A stretch of 64,000 bases of DNA from UBA11795 sp964652755 (GCA_964652755.1 CAZZBP010000002.1:37312-101311), one strand, 5' to 3'; shown: positions 54,696-63,727, counted from the stretch's first letter. Notes: generated by a model from the sequence alone, not told the origin. Numbers and translations: made by a program.

Positions 54696-55949
54696 ATGGC
54701 ACTCAAACATGTACATCATGTAATTGCAAGACCTGGTAGGAAAGATGGCGACTCCGATGTCTCTATTAAAGTAGCTGATGAACTCGCTACAGTTCCTGGG
54801 ATTCCCCAGAAAGAAATTGATGTTGACTTCTACAGTCGAAACTATCCATTAGAGACCCAGAATATCGAAAAAGCTGCAGACCGCGAATGGGTTTGGACTG
54901 TATACACAGGTGAGATGTATGAGTATCGAAAGCAACATGACGAGGATAATAAGCCCCTCGTCGAGGCTGCCTTTGTTTCTGGTGACATTAAACCTGAAGC
55001 AGAGCCAATAGTTGGTAAGGACGTAACCGAAGAGATTCGTAAGAAGGCGAGGGAACTTGGATTTGGGGAAGTAGGATTTACGAAATACGATCGGCGATAC
55101 ACATATAAAAGTAAAAAAGGCTGGGTAAAGTATGAGCATGCCATCTGCCTCGCACTTGAGCAGGACTACTGGCAAACACAAACTATCCCTAGCATGCAGG
55201 CTGAATTCGCTCATTTTGGAACCTACGAAGAAGAAGGTGCCTACGCGCTGGAGCTAGCGGAGTTTATTCGATCCCTTGGGTATGGTGCCCAAATCCACAG
55301 CCCCAATGATAATAGTGCCGCCTACATCCCAATGTTTGTGGAGGCAGGTCTTGGTCAACTTGGCGCCAATGGTCAGCTGCTATCCCCACACTTCGGCTCA
55401 CGGTCACGCATTATGATCATTTCGACGGATGCCGAAGTCACATACGATGAGCCGGTTGATTACGGTATTCACAAATTCTGCGAACAATGTCAGGTATGTG
55501 TCAATCGATGTCCGGGTAGAGCTCTTGTTAAGGAAAAAGTTTGGTGGAGAGGCGCGGAGAAGCATAAGCTAATGTACGATCGATGCCGGCCCGTGATGGC
55601 GACCTATGAGGGGTGCGGCGTGTGTATGTTGGTTTGTCCTATACAGCGATATGGTATGCCCTCAGTAATGGAGCATTTCGTTGAGACGGGCAACATATTG
55701 GGCAAAGGTACTCATAACCTCGAAGGTTATGAAATCAGAGGTAAGGGATACTTTGGCCCTGACGAATTGCCCTCCTTCGACAGGGGATTCTTTGACTTTC
55801 CACACGGAACCAAAGATGAATGGCTTTTCGATCAGTTTAAGAAAAAATTAGAGGAGAGAGGATCTGCCTCAGAAGACGATGCGAAAGAGTTTGCAGATGA
55901 GTTGGCCGAGATTCTCACTGAAAAGACTGGATACGATGCCGGTCTATAG
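54696..55949 (+). CDS. Reductive dehalogenase-like 4Fe-4S protein (cytoplasmic)
   Basis: A 417-residue protein of the reductive dehalogenase/epoxyqueuosine reductase group. A corrinoid-type domain (residues about 95-250; ELAEFIRSLGYGAQIH, EAGLGQLGANGQLLSPHFGSRSR) precedes two 4Fe-4S motifs, CEQCQVCVNRCPG (near 262-274) and CGVCMLVCPI (near 307-315). Unlike respiratory RdhA it has no twin-arginine signal, and no RdhB membrane anchor is beside it. Cytoplasmic relatives are common in marine Chloroflexota and may cleave halogenated or other compounds. AGGGAGGGG precedes ATG 54696. Confidence 0.85.
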   Translation: MALKHVHHVIARPGRKDGDSDVSIKVADELATVPGIPQKEIDVDFYSRNYPLETQNIEKAADREWVWTVYTGEMYEYRKQHDEDNKPLVEAAFVSGDIKPEAEPIVGKDVTEEIRKKARELGFGEVGFTKYDRRYTYKSKKGWVKYEHAICLALEQDYWQTQTIPSMQAEFAHFGTYEEEGAYALELAEFIRSLGYGAQIHSPNDNSAAYIPMFVEAGLGQLGANGQLLSPHFGSRSRIMIISTDAEVTYDEPVDYGIHKFCEQCQVCVNRCPGRALVKEKVWWRGAEKHKLMYDRCRPVMATYEGCGVCMLVCPIQRYGMPSVMEHFVETGNILGKGTHNLEGYEIRGKGYFGPDELPSFDRGFFDFPHGTKDEWLFDQFKKKLEERGSASEDDAKEFADELAEILTEKTGYDAGL

Positions 55950-56023
55950 AGAATTAAAGCGGCTCTAGGAACTAAATGTGACAGGGCTGTGAAGAGATTT
56001 CAGCCATAATGGCAGGCGCTTAA

Positions 56024-56221
56024 ATGTACCAGAAAGCACATATTGATAATCTGTTTGCTGAATTAAATAGTGATGAATTTAGAAATATGCCGGAAAGTGA
56101 GCAACTGCATAGAGACGCCCATCTTGCTATTGCTTACTACGACTCGGGGCGTGACATTCCAGATACGATCGATCCTCGAGTCATAGATCTTATGGATAAA
56201 CACGGTCCTTCTGAAGAATAG
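56024..56221 (+). CDS. Small hypothetical protein, 65 residues
   Basis: Not recognised. An acidic helical protein (MYQKAHIDNLFAELNSDE, ending DLMDKHGPSEE) 74 bases downstream of the reductive-dehalogenase-like gene and on the same strand. Composition is gene-like. It could be a partner of that enzyme, but nothing proves it. Confidence 0.5.
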   Translation: MYQKAHIDNLFAELNSDEFRNMPESEQLHRDAHLAIAYYDSGRDIPDTIDPRVIDLMDKHGPSEE

Positions 56222-56415
56222 GTTATTTACCTTGACGCTCTCGGTATTGGCAGACTGAGTTTTCTCAGACTCATCAAATCTACTAATTCGCTACTTTTTA
56301 TACACGTTTTGGGTTAGATAGGGGGTTGCCGGACCGGTCTTGTTGTCCGTTTTTTAAGACTAACCAATCTTGATTTACAGTGGATTTTAGATTTCTTATA
56401 GGAGGTGGAGAAATC

Positions 56416-58107
56416 ATGGCAACGAAAACTAAGAATTTGGCCCTTCTTAAACATAAATCAGGTGTTGTCAGCCTTGGTCCTGACAGAGCTCCCGCGAGGT
56501 CAATGCTTAGAGCAGTCGGACTGAATGATGATGATATGGAGAAGCCATTTGTTGCTGTGGCGAATTTAGCCAGTGATGTAACTCCTTGCAATGTGCACCT
56601 CACACGTATTGCAGAGAAGGCTAAGCAGGGACTTTGGGATGCTCAAGCTGTTCCATTTATGTTTGGCACGATAACAATAAGTGACGGCATATCTATGGGG
56701 ACTGAGGGAATGAAGGGTTCTCTCGTTAGTCGCGAAGTAATAGCTGACTCCATTGAGACTGTTTGTTTTACGGAGGGTATGGATGGCCTAATAGTGGTCG
56801 CTGCGTGCGATAAGAACATGCCTGGCGCGATGATGTCGATGGCTCGATTAAACATACCTTCAGTTTTTGTCTATGGAGGGGCTATACTGCCTGGATCCTA
56901 CGAGGGGCAGGATATAAATATCCAGGATATGTATGAGGCTGTCGGGGCATACTCAAAATGTCAGATGACCCTGGATGAACTTCTTAATATGGAGCGCGTG
57001 GCCTGTCCTGGAGAAGGGGCATGCTCTGGAATGTTTACGGCGAATACTATGGCTTCTGCAATAGAAGCAATGGGGATGTCAGTCTCCGGGGCCGCGTCTA
57101 TTCCGGCGGTGGATGATCGAAATCTGGACGTTGCACATGAAGCAGGCACTCATTTGTATTCGATGTTGGAGAAAGGAGTGAAGCCAAGAGACATCATGAC
57201 AAGAGCTGCTTTTGAAAACGCGATCAGACTTGTTCTAGCCATGGGCGGTTCTACCAATGCTGTGCTACATTTGCTAGCCATTGCACGCGAGGCAGAGGTT
57301 GACCTTACCATTGATGATTTTGACGCCTTGAGTAGGGAGACGCCCTACCTTACCGATTTGAGGCCAGGTGGCAAATATGTGATGTCCGACGTGGACAAAG
57401 CCGGCGGAGTACAGGTCGTCCTTAAAGAACTTCTTGATGGCGGCATGTTGCACGGAGATGCCATGACCATTAACGGAAAAACAATAGGGGATAATCTTCA
57501 AGCAGTTACAACAAAACCAGATGAAAGAGTTATATTCTCTATACCCAATTCCAAAAGTTCGACTGGCGGTCTTGCGATACTGAAGGGAAACCTTGCACCG
57601 GAAGGGGCAGTAATCAAAGTTTCTGGAACTAGACACCATCAGCATGAAGGGCCTGCGAAAGTTTATGACGGTGAAAGAGCCGCCTTTGAGGCTGTTACCA
57701 ACGGTGAAATAGAAGACGGGGATGTTTTGGTCATCCGATATGAAGGCCCAAAAGGGGGACCTGGCATGCAGGAAATGCTAGCGGTTACGGGGGCTATTAT
57801 AGGGGCTGGCCTAGGGGATTCTACCCTGCTTATAACTGACGGCAGGTTTTCTGGAGCTACTAGAGGACCAATGATAGGGCACGTCGCTCCTGAAGCGGCA
57901 GTTGGGGGTCCCATAGGGCTTATAAACCAAGGCGATGTTATATCGATGGATGTAGAGTCTCGTCAATTGAATGTTAAGATCACGGATGCTGAACTTGAAG
58001 AACGGAAGAAAGCGTGGCAGCCTCGGAAGACTAACTATGAGAGAGGAGTTCTAGCCAAATACGCCAAGCTAGTTTCCTCAGCTTCCATAGGAGCGGTAAC
58101 AAGCTAA
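56416..58107 (+). CDS. ilvD: Dihydroxy-acid dehydratase
   Basis: A 563-residue Fe-S dehydratase for valine, isoleucine and leucine. The Fe-S Cys positions are in AACDKNMPGAMM and CPGEGACSGMFTANTM. It ends IGHVAPEAAVGGPIGLI and LNVKITDAELEERKKAW, as expected. ATG 56416 is chosen because AGGAGGTGGAG (56400-56410) lies just before it; a longer frame starts at 56380. Stand-alone gene, no other ilv gene nearby, apart from the acetolactate-synthase-like enzyme at 41.7 kb. Confidence 0.95.
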   Translation: MATKTKNLALLKHKSGVVSLGPDRAPARSMLRAVGLNDDDMEKPFVAVANLASDVTPCNVHLTRIAEKAKQGLWDAQAVPFMFGTITISDGISMGTEGMKGSLVSREVIADSIETVCFTEGMDGLIVVAACDKNMPGAMMSMARLNIPSVFVYGGAILPGSYEGQDINIQDMYEAVGAYSKCQMTLDELLNMERVACPGEGACSGMFTANTMASAIEAMGMSVSGAASIPAVDDRNLDVAHEAGTHLYSMLEKGVKPRDIMTRAAFENAIRLVLAMGGSTNAVLHLLAIAREAEVDLTIDDFDALSRETPYLTDLRPGGKYVMSDVDKAGGVQVVLKELLDGGMLHGDAMTINGKTIGDNLQAVTTKPDERVIFSIPNSKSSTGGLAILKGNLAPEGAVIKVSGTRHHQHEGPAKVYDGERAAFEAVTNGEIEDGDVLVIRYEGPKGGPGMQEMLAVTGAIIGAGLGDSTLLITDGRFSGATRGPMIGHVAPEAAVGGPIGLINQGDVISMDVESRQLNVKITDAELEERKKAWQPRKTNYERGVLAKYAKLVSSASIGAVTS

Positions 58108-58159
58108 TGAGAACAACCCGGGTTTTCGCACACCCGTAATGGGAGATCAGGACGAGGGT

Positions 58160-58190
58160 CTGACTTAAGAACCTCGGGCAGTGATATAAT
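58160..58190 (+). promoter_or_regulatory. Promoter and leader of the ccmCDE genes
   Basis: Extended -10 TGA-TATAAT (58182-58190), with CTGACT at 58160-58165 as a weak -35 and 19-base spacing. The leader has AGGAGG (58234-58239) followed by a hairpin GGCTT-TCA-AAGCC (58238-58250) that brings the site closer to ATG 58255. Confidence 0.5.
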
Positions 58191-58254
58191 TCACAAACGG
58201 TGAGAGGCCACCCAAGGTTAGACCTGCCGTGATAGGAGGCTTTCAAAGCCGTCA

Positions 58255-58932
58255 ATGAGAACTGCATTATTCTCACTTACCACATTACTGATGTTAGTCA
58301 CCATCTATCTCGTGTTCATGTGGGTTCCAACAGAGCAAAATCTCGGAATATCACAAAGGATTTTCTATTTCCATGTGCCCTTGGGATGGATAGGGATGGT
58401 GTCGATTTTCGTCGTAGGGATAGCGAGTCTAATTCATCTATTTACGAGAAATGACAAATGGGATTCAATCGCTTATTCAGCGGCCGAGCTTGGCTTAATT
58501 TTTGCGACACTAATTCTTGTGACTGGTGCGATTTGGGCGAAGCCGGTCTGGGGTGTCTGGTGGACGTGGGACCCAAAGCTAACTACTACGCTGATACTCT
58601 GGTTCATTTACGTCGGATATCTGATGGTTCGGGCGTATGCTCCTAAAGGATCAAGAGGAACGCGATATGCCTCGGTAGTTGCCTTACTCGGTGCTTTGGA
58701 TGCTCCGCTAATCTATATGGCATCTATATGGTGGAGAACGGCTCACCCGGATCTGAACATAGGTCCTTTCGCGGAATCGGGGGGCCTTGATTCTAGTATG
58801 AGTCTAACTTTCTGGACGGCATTCGTAGCGTTTACTGTTTTTTATATCTATATTTTAGTCGAGAGAATCGCGATGAGACGGGCAGAGGATGCCCTTGACG
58901 AGGTACATCAGTATGTTGCTAACAGTGGTTAG
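58255..58932 (+). CDS. ccmC: Heme exporter/cytochrome c assembly protein CcmC
   Basis: A 225-residue membrane protein with six helices. The WGTWWTWDPKLT-type heme-handling motif is visible (PVWGVWWTWDPKLTTTLI), with flanking His residues (QRIFYFHVPLGW and SIWWRTAHPDLN). It delivers heme to CcmE for cytochrome c maturation (System I). Start ATG 58255. It overlaps ccmD, and ccmE follows. ccmF and ccmH are not found downstream. Confidence 0.93.
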   Translation: MRTALFSLTTLLMLVTIYLVFMWVPTEQNLGISQRIFYFHVPLGWIGMVSIFVVGIASLIHLFTRNDKWDSIAYSAAELGLIFATLILVTGAIWAKPVWGVWWTWDPKLTTTLILWFIYVGYLMVRAYAPKGSRGTRYASVVALLGALDAPLIYMASIWWRTAHPDLNIGPFAESGGLDSSMSLTFWTAFVAFTVFYIYILVERIAMRRAEDALDEVHQYVANSG

Positions 58933-59203
58933 AAAAAGGCTATGCCTTCTAGTGATTTCAGGATTGGTATTTTTTTTAACAAACCCGGTTCATTCTTTAA
59001 TGGCCTCTTCTCTGGAGGTTTACCCTTCGGGAGGACAGGATCCTGAAGCTAATTTAAAGTTCTTGTTTGCTGTTTTCTTTTTAACTTGGATAGCTTTCTT
59101 TGCTTATGTCTTCTTTCTATCAAAACGCTTGAAGGAGATGAAACGGGAACTCCAGTCGCTGAAGAAAACATTGGCTGGAAACGATTCTTACAAGGGTAAA
59201 TAA
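58913..59203 (+). CDS. ccmD: CcmD-family protein
   Basis: A 96-residue small membrane protein in the CcmD position between ccmC and ccmE. An N-terminal signal-like segment (LCLLVISGLVFFLTNPVHSLM) precedes a central helix (FLFAVFFLTWIAFFAYVFFLS) and a coiled tail (KRLKEMKRELQSLKKTL), the CcmD pattern. ATG 58913 has GAGG 10 bases upstream. A 58889 start would extend it. It overlaps ccmC by 20 bases. It stabilises the CcmC-CcmE complex. Confidence 0.75.
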   Translation: MLLTVVRKRLCLLVISGLVFFLTNPVHSLMASSLEVYPSGGQDPEANLKFLFAVFFLTWIAFFAYVFFLSKRLKEMKRELQSLKKTLAGNDSYKGK

Positions 59204-59213
59204 TTTATAAGAT

Positions 59214-59681
59214 ATGAGTGAAAGACAGGAAATAGCAAAGCCAGATCAAGGCGCGACAGGACTAATTACTGCAAATAGAGGTAAAGCGCTTATTGCTGCT
59301 GTTGTGTTGTTCTCAGCTCTTGGATATTTTGCATATGTAGCCTTCCAAGGAGCCACAGTATATTACTTTACGGTGGGTGAGATTAACGATCAACCTGCAA
59401 CTGCCGAAGGTAAAGTGGTACGCGTGAGTGGAAAACTAGTAGCCGAGTCTTTCCATAGAACCGAAGGTTCGACGCTCGCTCATTTCACTCTTACGGACGG
59501 TGACCAGGTAATGCAGGCGAAACATGACGGGGTACTTCCAGATCTCTTTTTTAACGAGCATTCTGAGATTATTCTTGAAGGTACTTACGTGCCTGGTAGT
59601 GAATTTCATAGTCAGAATGTAATTGTGAAATGTCCCTCTAAATATGTAGCTATGGCCGAAGAGAATAAAGATAAAAGCTAG
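59214..59681 (+). CDS. ccmE: Heme chaperone CcmE, CxxxY variant
   Basis: A 155-residue CcmE with one N-terminal helix (ALIAAVVLFSALGYFAYVAF) and an OB-fold domain (GKVVRVSGKLV, HFTLTDGDQVMQAKHDGVLPDLF, EIILEGTYVPGSEFHSQNVIVKC). The heme-binding site is CPSKY (Cys near 140, Tyr near 144), where typical proteobacterial CcmE has His. The CxxxY form is known from Desulfovibrio and some archaea. It carries heme covalently to the cytochrome synthetase. A hairpin (59692-59713) follows. Confidence 0.9.
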   Translation: MSERQEIAKPDQGATGLITANRGKALIAAVVLFSALGYFAYVAFQGATVYYFTVGEINDQPATAEGKVVRVSGKLVAESFHRTEGSTLAHFTLTDGDQVMQAKHDGVLPDLFFNEHSEIILEGTYVPGSEFHSQNVIVKCPSKYVAMAEENKDKS

Positions 59682-59691
59682 TTCCTTTGTT

Positions 59692-59713
59692 GGGTATAGC
59701 CAAGTCGCTATCC
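59692..59713 (+). terminator. Hairpin after ccmE
   Basis: GGGTATAGC pairs with GCTATCC with one bulge around CAAGTC. It may close the ccmCDE transcript. No U-run follows. It overlaps the tail of a decayed minus-strand gene. Confidence 0.4.
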
Positions 59714-59990
59714 TAAACTCTCTGCTACTAGTTCGACGAGATTTTTCACTCTGCGGAAATCACTTACACCTTTTGATTGGACTCATTCCTCCATCATTTC
59801 CATGCAAAATGGACAAGATACTCCAACAGTGTCGGCTCCGGTTTCCAGAAACTGGTCTGTTCGAGCATGATTCACTCGGGATGTCCCTTCTTCCTCATAC
59901 CACATATGTCCACCGCCCGCGCCACGGCAGAACCCATTGCCGCGGCAATTTTTCATCTCCACAAGCTCGAGGCCAGGAATTGATTTTGTT
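59708..59990 (-). pseudogene. C-terminal remnant of an Fe-S oxidoreductase (CCG domain)
   Basis: About 94 codons of a GlpC/HdrD-type cysteine-rich domain. It reads SIPGLELVEMKNCRGNGFC and GAGGGHMWYEEEG, then NHARTDQFLETGADTV and CPFCMEMMEE, followed by an in-frame TGA, then VQSKGVSDFRRVKNLVELVA and a stop. The CCG signature is CRG, so one iron-sulfur Cys is lost (TGT to CGT). The TGA replaces a common Gly codon. Nothing upstream of 59990 is recognisable, so the 5' part is gone. A decayed gene, not a functional enzyme. Confidence 0.75.
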
Positions 59991-60025
59991 CACCTTACAG
60001 TCACTCTTGACGTATACGTATGCTG

Positions 60026-61375
60026 TTAGGAAATATTGGGGACTGCTCTGAATTCGACAATGCTCTCAATCCAAGACGCTGCCGCAAGTAAACTGGACTC
60101 TCCATAAAACTTACCAGCCAACTGTGCACCGAGAGGCATCCCCTCCATATCTAGAGCGTACGGTATGCTGATTGAAGGGACGCCCGCCATAGTCCAGGGA
60201 GCTTGGAAAACAGGTTGCCCTGTCGTTTCAGGAGTGGGGGCCCCTGAAACTGCCGTAGGAGACAATAGCAGGTCGTACCCTTGAAGGGCCTTTTCAACGG
60301 CTGATTTCAATTTTCGTTGAGAGTTTCTTGCAGATACGTAGTTGACTCCCAAAGTCTCATTTCCTGTTTCAATTATGTTTCTTACTTGGGGCAAGTAATC
60401 TTCTGGTCTTTCAGCGAAGTTATTCTTGTGGGTAAAGGCGCCTTCAACTGTCATTATCACCCTATGGGCATCTAGAATTTGTTTAAAGTCGATATCTAGA
60501 TGGATTTTGCTAACCTCTGCACCGGCATTGGAAAGCTGATCTGCCAAAGTCCTTATATTAGAAACTGTTTCCGAATCAGCCTCGTCTAAATAGTATTGCT
60601 CTACTAGGCCGATTTTAGGGGCCTTACTTTCCAGAAATGCGTCTGAATACCGAGGAATATCAGAAAAGACCGAACCTTCGTCTCTGTCGTCGTAACCTGC
60701 CATGCACTGGAGCATCGTGGCTGAATCTCGTACATTTTTCGTAAACCATCCCATCGTATCCAGAGATAGGGCTACTGGGTAGACTCCGACCCTACTGACT
60801 AGACCGTAAGTGGGTTTGAAGCCAACTACTCCGTTATATGCCGCAGGCCGAAGGACTGAGCCGGCAGTTTGCGAGCCTAGAGACGCAGAGAAATATTCTG
60901 CTGATACACCAACAGCTGAGCCGCTGCTTGAGCCTCCAGGAGTTCTTCCAAGATTCCACGGGTTCCGGGTTGGGGGAGGGTCCCCACAGGCGAACTGCGT
61001 AGTTACGGTTTTACCCATAATTATTGCGCCGGCCTCCCGTAACAACTTTACGGGCTCTGAATCGTAACCACTTTCGAAATCCTTGAATATTGGTGAACAG
61101 CAAGTAGTTTTCATATCCTCGGTGTAGTAAATATCCTTCACCCCAATGGGTATTCCATGGAGGGGGCCCTTATATCGGCCCAGTTCGACTTCAGATTCAC
61201 AAACTTTGGCAGCCTTCATAGCGAGTTCCGGGTCCATTGTGACCCATACATTGAGGTCATCTTCGAGAGATTCAGATCTTTTTAAAAAAGCCTCTAAAAG
61301 TTCCACCGGGGATACATTTTTGTTACGTATTTCATTTGACGCGTCAGTTATGGTCAAATTGTAAAGCTCTCCCAT
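60026..61375 (-). CDS. Amidase (GatA-like, amidase signature family)
   Basis: A 449-residue amidase with the Ser-cisSer-Lys triad. These are Lys in IPIGVKDIYYTEDM (near 78), Ser in GGSSSGSAVGV (near 152) and Ser in LGSQTAGSVLRPAAY (near 176). It hydrolyses amides, or acts like GatA, though no gatB or gatC is near, so a catabolic amidase is likely. ATG 61375 is chosen over 61411 because AGGAG lies 7 bases upstream. It is flanked by two decayed genes. Confidence 0.9.
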   Translation of the reverse strand: MGELYNLTITDASNEIRNKNVSPVELLEAFLKRSESLEDDLNVWVTMDPELAMKAAKVCESEVELGRYKGPLHGIPIGVKDIYYTEDMKTTCCSPIFKDFESGYDSEPVKLLREAGAIIMGKTVTTQFACGDPPPTRNPWNLGRTPGGSSSGSAVGVSAEYFSASLGSQTAGSVLRPAAYNGVVGFKPTYGLVSRVGVYPVALSLDTMGWFTKNVRDSATMLQCMAGYDDRDEGSVFSDIPRYSDAFLESKAPKIGLVEQYYLDEADSETVSNIRTLADQLSNAGAEVSKIHLDIDFKQILDAHRVIMTVEGAFTHKNNFAERPEDYLPQVRNIIETGNETLGVNYVSARNSQRKLKSAVEKALQGYDLLLSPTAVSGAPTPETTGQPVFQAPWTMAGVPSISIPYALDMEGMPLGAQLAGKFYGESSLLAAASWIESIVEFRAVPNIS

Positions 61376-61572
61376 AACAAATCTCCTGTTTTGAGCCTTC
61401 TGCCTTGTCACTGATTGAATGATTTATACAAGTTTTGGGATTATACGGCACTATACTATTTCCCTTCATCGGGAATAATGAATCGATATCTACGCAAATT
61501 GTTTTTATGATTAAGTTATCTTGAATATAGCTTAGATAAATTCGTTTAGAGGTCAGAGAAATCCCCATACTT

Positions 61573-61989
61573 AGTAAACAGCAACCAGAAGACTTTCTTC
61601 TTACAGGCTCCCGAGTGTTGAAGTTCGGTACGATGGCGGAGAGTGTATATCCGTATATTAATCCGCTTTGATAAGCCTAAGAGAATGGAGTTTTTCTCGT
61701 CACTGGAAGCAGCAGAGCACAGTGGGCAGGACACATCAGATCCAATTCTAAAGTCGCGGCCTCCATTGACACCCCTGATGCCCCTTATACAAGAGTACTA
61801 GTTCAGGCAGATGCTGAAATCATTGATGATTCTTGGACCGGGGATTGGGAACACTGGGTGTTGCGGTATCTAGATAAGGAGCTTGGTCATCAATACTACG
61901 ATGATACTAAGCGCGCGCCCAGGATTCTCATACGACTTAATCCCAATAAGATAACTACGTGGGCTGGCTCGGGATGGCACCCAAGATAG
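61573..61989 (+). pseudogene. PPOX-family (pyridoxamine-phosphate-oxidase-like) protein with three clustered stops
   Basis: A single continuous reading frame of 139 codons from 61573. It reads SKQQPEDFLLTGSRVLKFGT, YPYINPL, then TGA-TAA-GCC-TAA (61669-61680), then ENGVFLVTGSSRAQWAGHI, DTPDAPYTRVLVQADAEIIDD and ends RLNPNKITTWAGSGWHP. The profile is that of FMN- or F420-binding PPOX proteins. The stop cluster falls where relatives have Trp-Tyr-x-Trp. No frameshift is needed. Everything else is well preserved, which suggests recent inactivation. Confidence 0.8.
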
Positions 61990-62035
61990 CAGGACTAAGT
62001 CGGCGGTTTTAAATATCTTGTCAGAACAGTTATCT

Positions 62036-63013
62036 CTAGAAAGAGAGAGAAACCTTCAAAGCTCCATCCGTTCTTGCATCAGCTAGATCAAAGGCATTTT
62101 GTATATCCCAGATAGGGAACTGGTGAGTTACGAAGGGAGCCATGTCGATCTCGCCTTTTTCTATATAGTCCACGGCTAACTTGAATGCGGGCAGCCCTGG
62201 TTCGTCTTGTCCTCTGAAAACGGAGTGCATTTGTACACACTTCCTGAAAAATGTATCCCAGTCGAATAGGACCCGATCTGGGGAGGGTGGTAAACCGAAT
62301 GCGGCGATCCGCCCAAAAATCTTCACCAGCTTCAAAGATTGATTTAGGGTTTCTACACTGCCTACGGCTTCTATTACAAGATCGGCACCTTCTCCGCCGG
62401 TAAGGTCTAGGACTGCTTCTGTAGCACGTTTTCCGGTCACATCTATAGCATGGTCAATTCCGATATTTTTCCCGGCGTCAAGACGTTCTGTTACCGGCTC
62501 GATCGCGATAATCTTATGGGCACCCATACGCCGAAGCATGAAGTCATGAAATAACCCTACAGACCCCTGACCTATAACGGCGACCGTTTTTCCAACCAGT
62601 GAAGGTAGCCTTCGGCATCCAAACACGACTGTGCCAAGTTGCTGAGCCATAAGAAGATGAGACTCAGGAATGTTTTCAGGCATTCTGAGCAGGAATTGGG
62701 TATCAATCAGTTGATACTCGGCAAAGCATTTCGATTGCCAAATGTTGGGTACGGTTAAAACGAGTTCTCCTTCCTTGTAACCCGTGTCTCCCCCGTCTAC
62801 AACATTCCCAATACCTTCATGCCCAGGGTATCCATGAGGAAGGGGAAACTCAGAGACGTTCCACCCCATGTACGTGATGTGTAGGTCACTTCCACATATG
62901 GAAGAGAGGTTTGTTTTGACCAAGACCTTCCCCTTCTCCATGGAGGGAATCTTGATTTCGTCGCAACTCCACTTCCCCAATCCTGTGGCAATTGCGGCTC
63001 GCATTGTACTCAT
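62036..63013 (-). CDS. Zinc-dependent medium-chain alcohol dehydrogenase family
   Basis: A 325-residue MDR oxidoreductase. Catalytic zinc ligands are Cys in SSICGSDLH (near 41), then GHEGIGNVVDGG (His-Glu near 66). The NAD(P) fold follows VAVIGQGSVGLFHDFMLR. It lacks the four-Cys structural zinc loop common in ADHs. Similar proteins oxidise polyols or threonine-like substrates. ATG 63013 has AAGGAG 7 bases upstream. Monocistronic. Confidence 0.9.
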   Translation of the reverse strand: MSTMRAAIATGLGKWSCDEIKIPSMEKGKVLVKTNLSSICGSDLHITYMGWNVSEFPLPHGYPGHEGIGNVVDGGDTGYKEGELVLTVPNIWQSKCFAEYQLIDTQFLLRMPENIPESHLLMAQQLGTVVFGCRRLPSLVGKTVAVIGQGSVGLFHDFMLRRMGAHKIIAIEPVTERLDAGKNIGIDHAIDVTGKRATEAVLDLTGGEGADLVIEAVGSVETLNQSLKLVKIFGRIAAFGLPPSPDRVLFDWDTFFRKCVQMHSVFRGQDEPGLPAFKLAVDYIEKGEIDMAPFVTHQFPIWDIQNAFDLADARTDGALKVSLSF

Positions 63014-63147
63014 CTTTGGTCTCCTTTCGGCAGATCCTCAAACACATCTGTAGATTCCACGTAGAGATTGTCTGCTTCGCTTTTCTAGCGTGTCAAGGAT
63101 CTAATAATCAACTGGAGAGTAAGGCAGGGTGTTAAGATGCCGGGACA

Positions 63148-63543
63148 ATGGCGAGCAATTCTAGAAAATGGATCTGTACAGGGGCCTTACTGGGTTTTTT
63201 ATCGGTGGTTGCAGGGGCTGCCGGTACGCACTGGATGGAAACATTCCTTAATGAAAAGTATGAAGATACGTTTCAAACTGCTGTCAAGTTTCATATGGTG
63301 CACTCGGTTGCCCTAATAGCGGTGGCGCTTGTCGTTGAAAAGCATAAGTCGTGGATCATATATCCTGCAAGTCTGTGGTTGCTTTTAGCAGGCGTGATTA
63401 TCTTCTGTGGAAGCCTTTATGCCCTAGCTTTAACCCAGATTTGGGTGTTCGGCGTAACCGCACCTGTTGGGGGTATTTGTCTGTTGTTGGGTTGGCTTGC
63501 ATTAGCAGTCGGCAGTATGAGATCTAAGGTCAAGGCTGAATAG
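63148..63543 (+). CDS. DUF423 membrane protein
   Basis: A 131-residue, four-helix membrane protein of the DUF423 family. It has GALLGFLSVVAGAAGTHWMET, FQTAVKFHMVHSVALIAVAL, SLWLLLAGVIIFCGSLYALAL and ITP-like TAPVGGICLLLGWLALA. The family is widespread and its function unknown. ATG 63148 lies well after the ADH promoter region. Divergent from the ADH. Confidence 0.85.
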   Translation: MASNSRKWICTGALLGFLSVVAGAAGTHWMETFLNEKYEDTFQTAVKFHMVHSVALIAVALVVEKHKSWIIYPASLWLLLAGVIIFCGSLYALALTQIWVFGVTAPVGGICLLLGWLALAVGSMRSKVKAE

Positions 63544-63727
63544 GCGAATCAAATGATTGAATCTGTGAAGCGTGGCGGATTTTTAAGTGATCTCGAGTAA
63601 TCAAAGGCTTTATTTACGGATGTTGTCAGGCTAACTTTCTTTAGAGGGCTCGAGAGGCATTGATAGAGAGGGTGTTCTGATTTCTTAACTTGTCGGCTCG
63701 CAGGAAGTAAATCTGGGAGTAGTATAT

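Noticed and set aside
59708..59990. Second selenocysteine candidate: in-frame TGA in the Fe-S remnant (after CMEMMEE)
   Set aside because: The TGA replaces a site commonly Gly, not Cys. Another Cys is already lost, the 5' part is missing, and no SECIS-like fold was seen.
61669..61680. TGA-TAA-TAA cluster as recoded codons
   Set aside because: Two of the three are TAA, which is not recoded in any related system, so decay is simpler.
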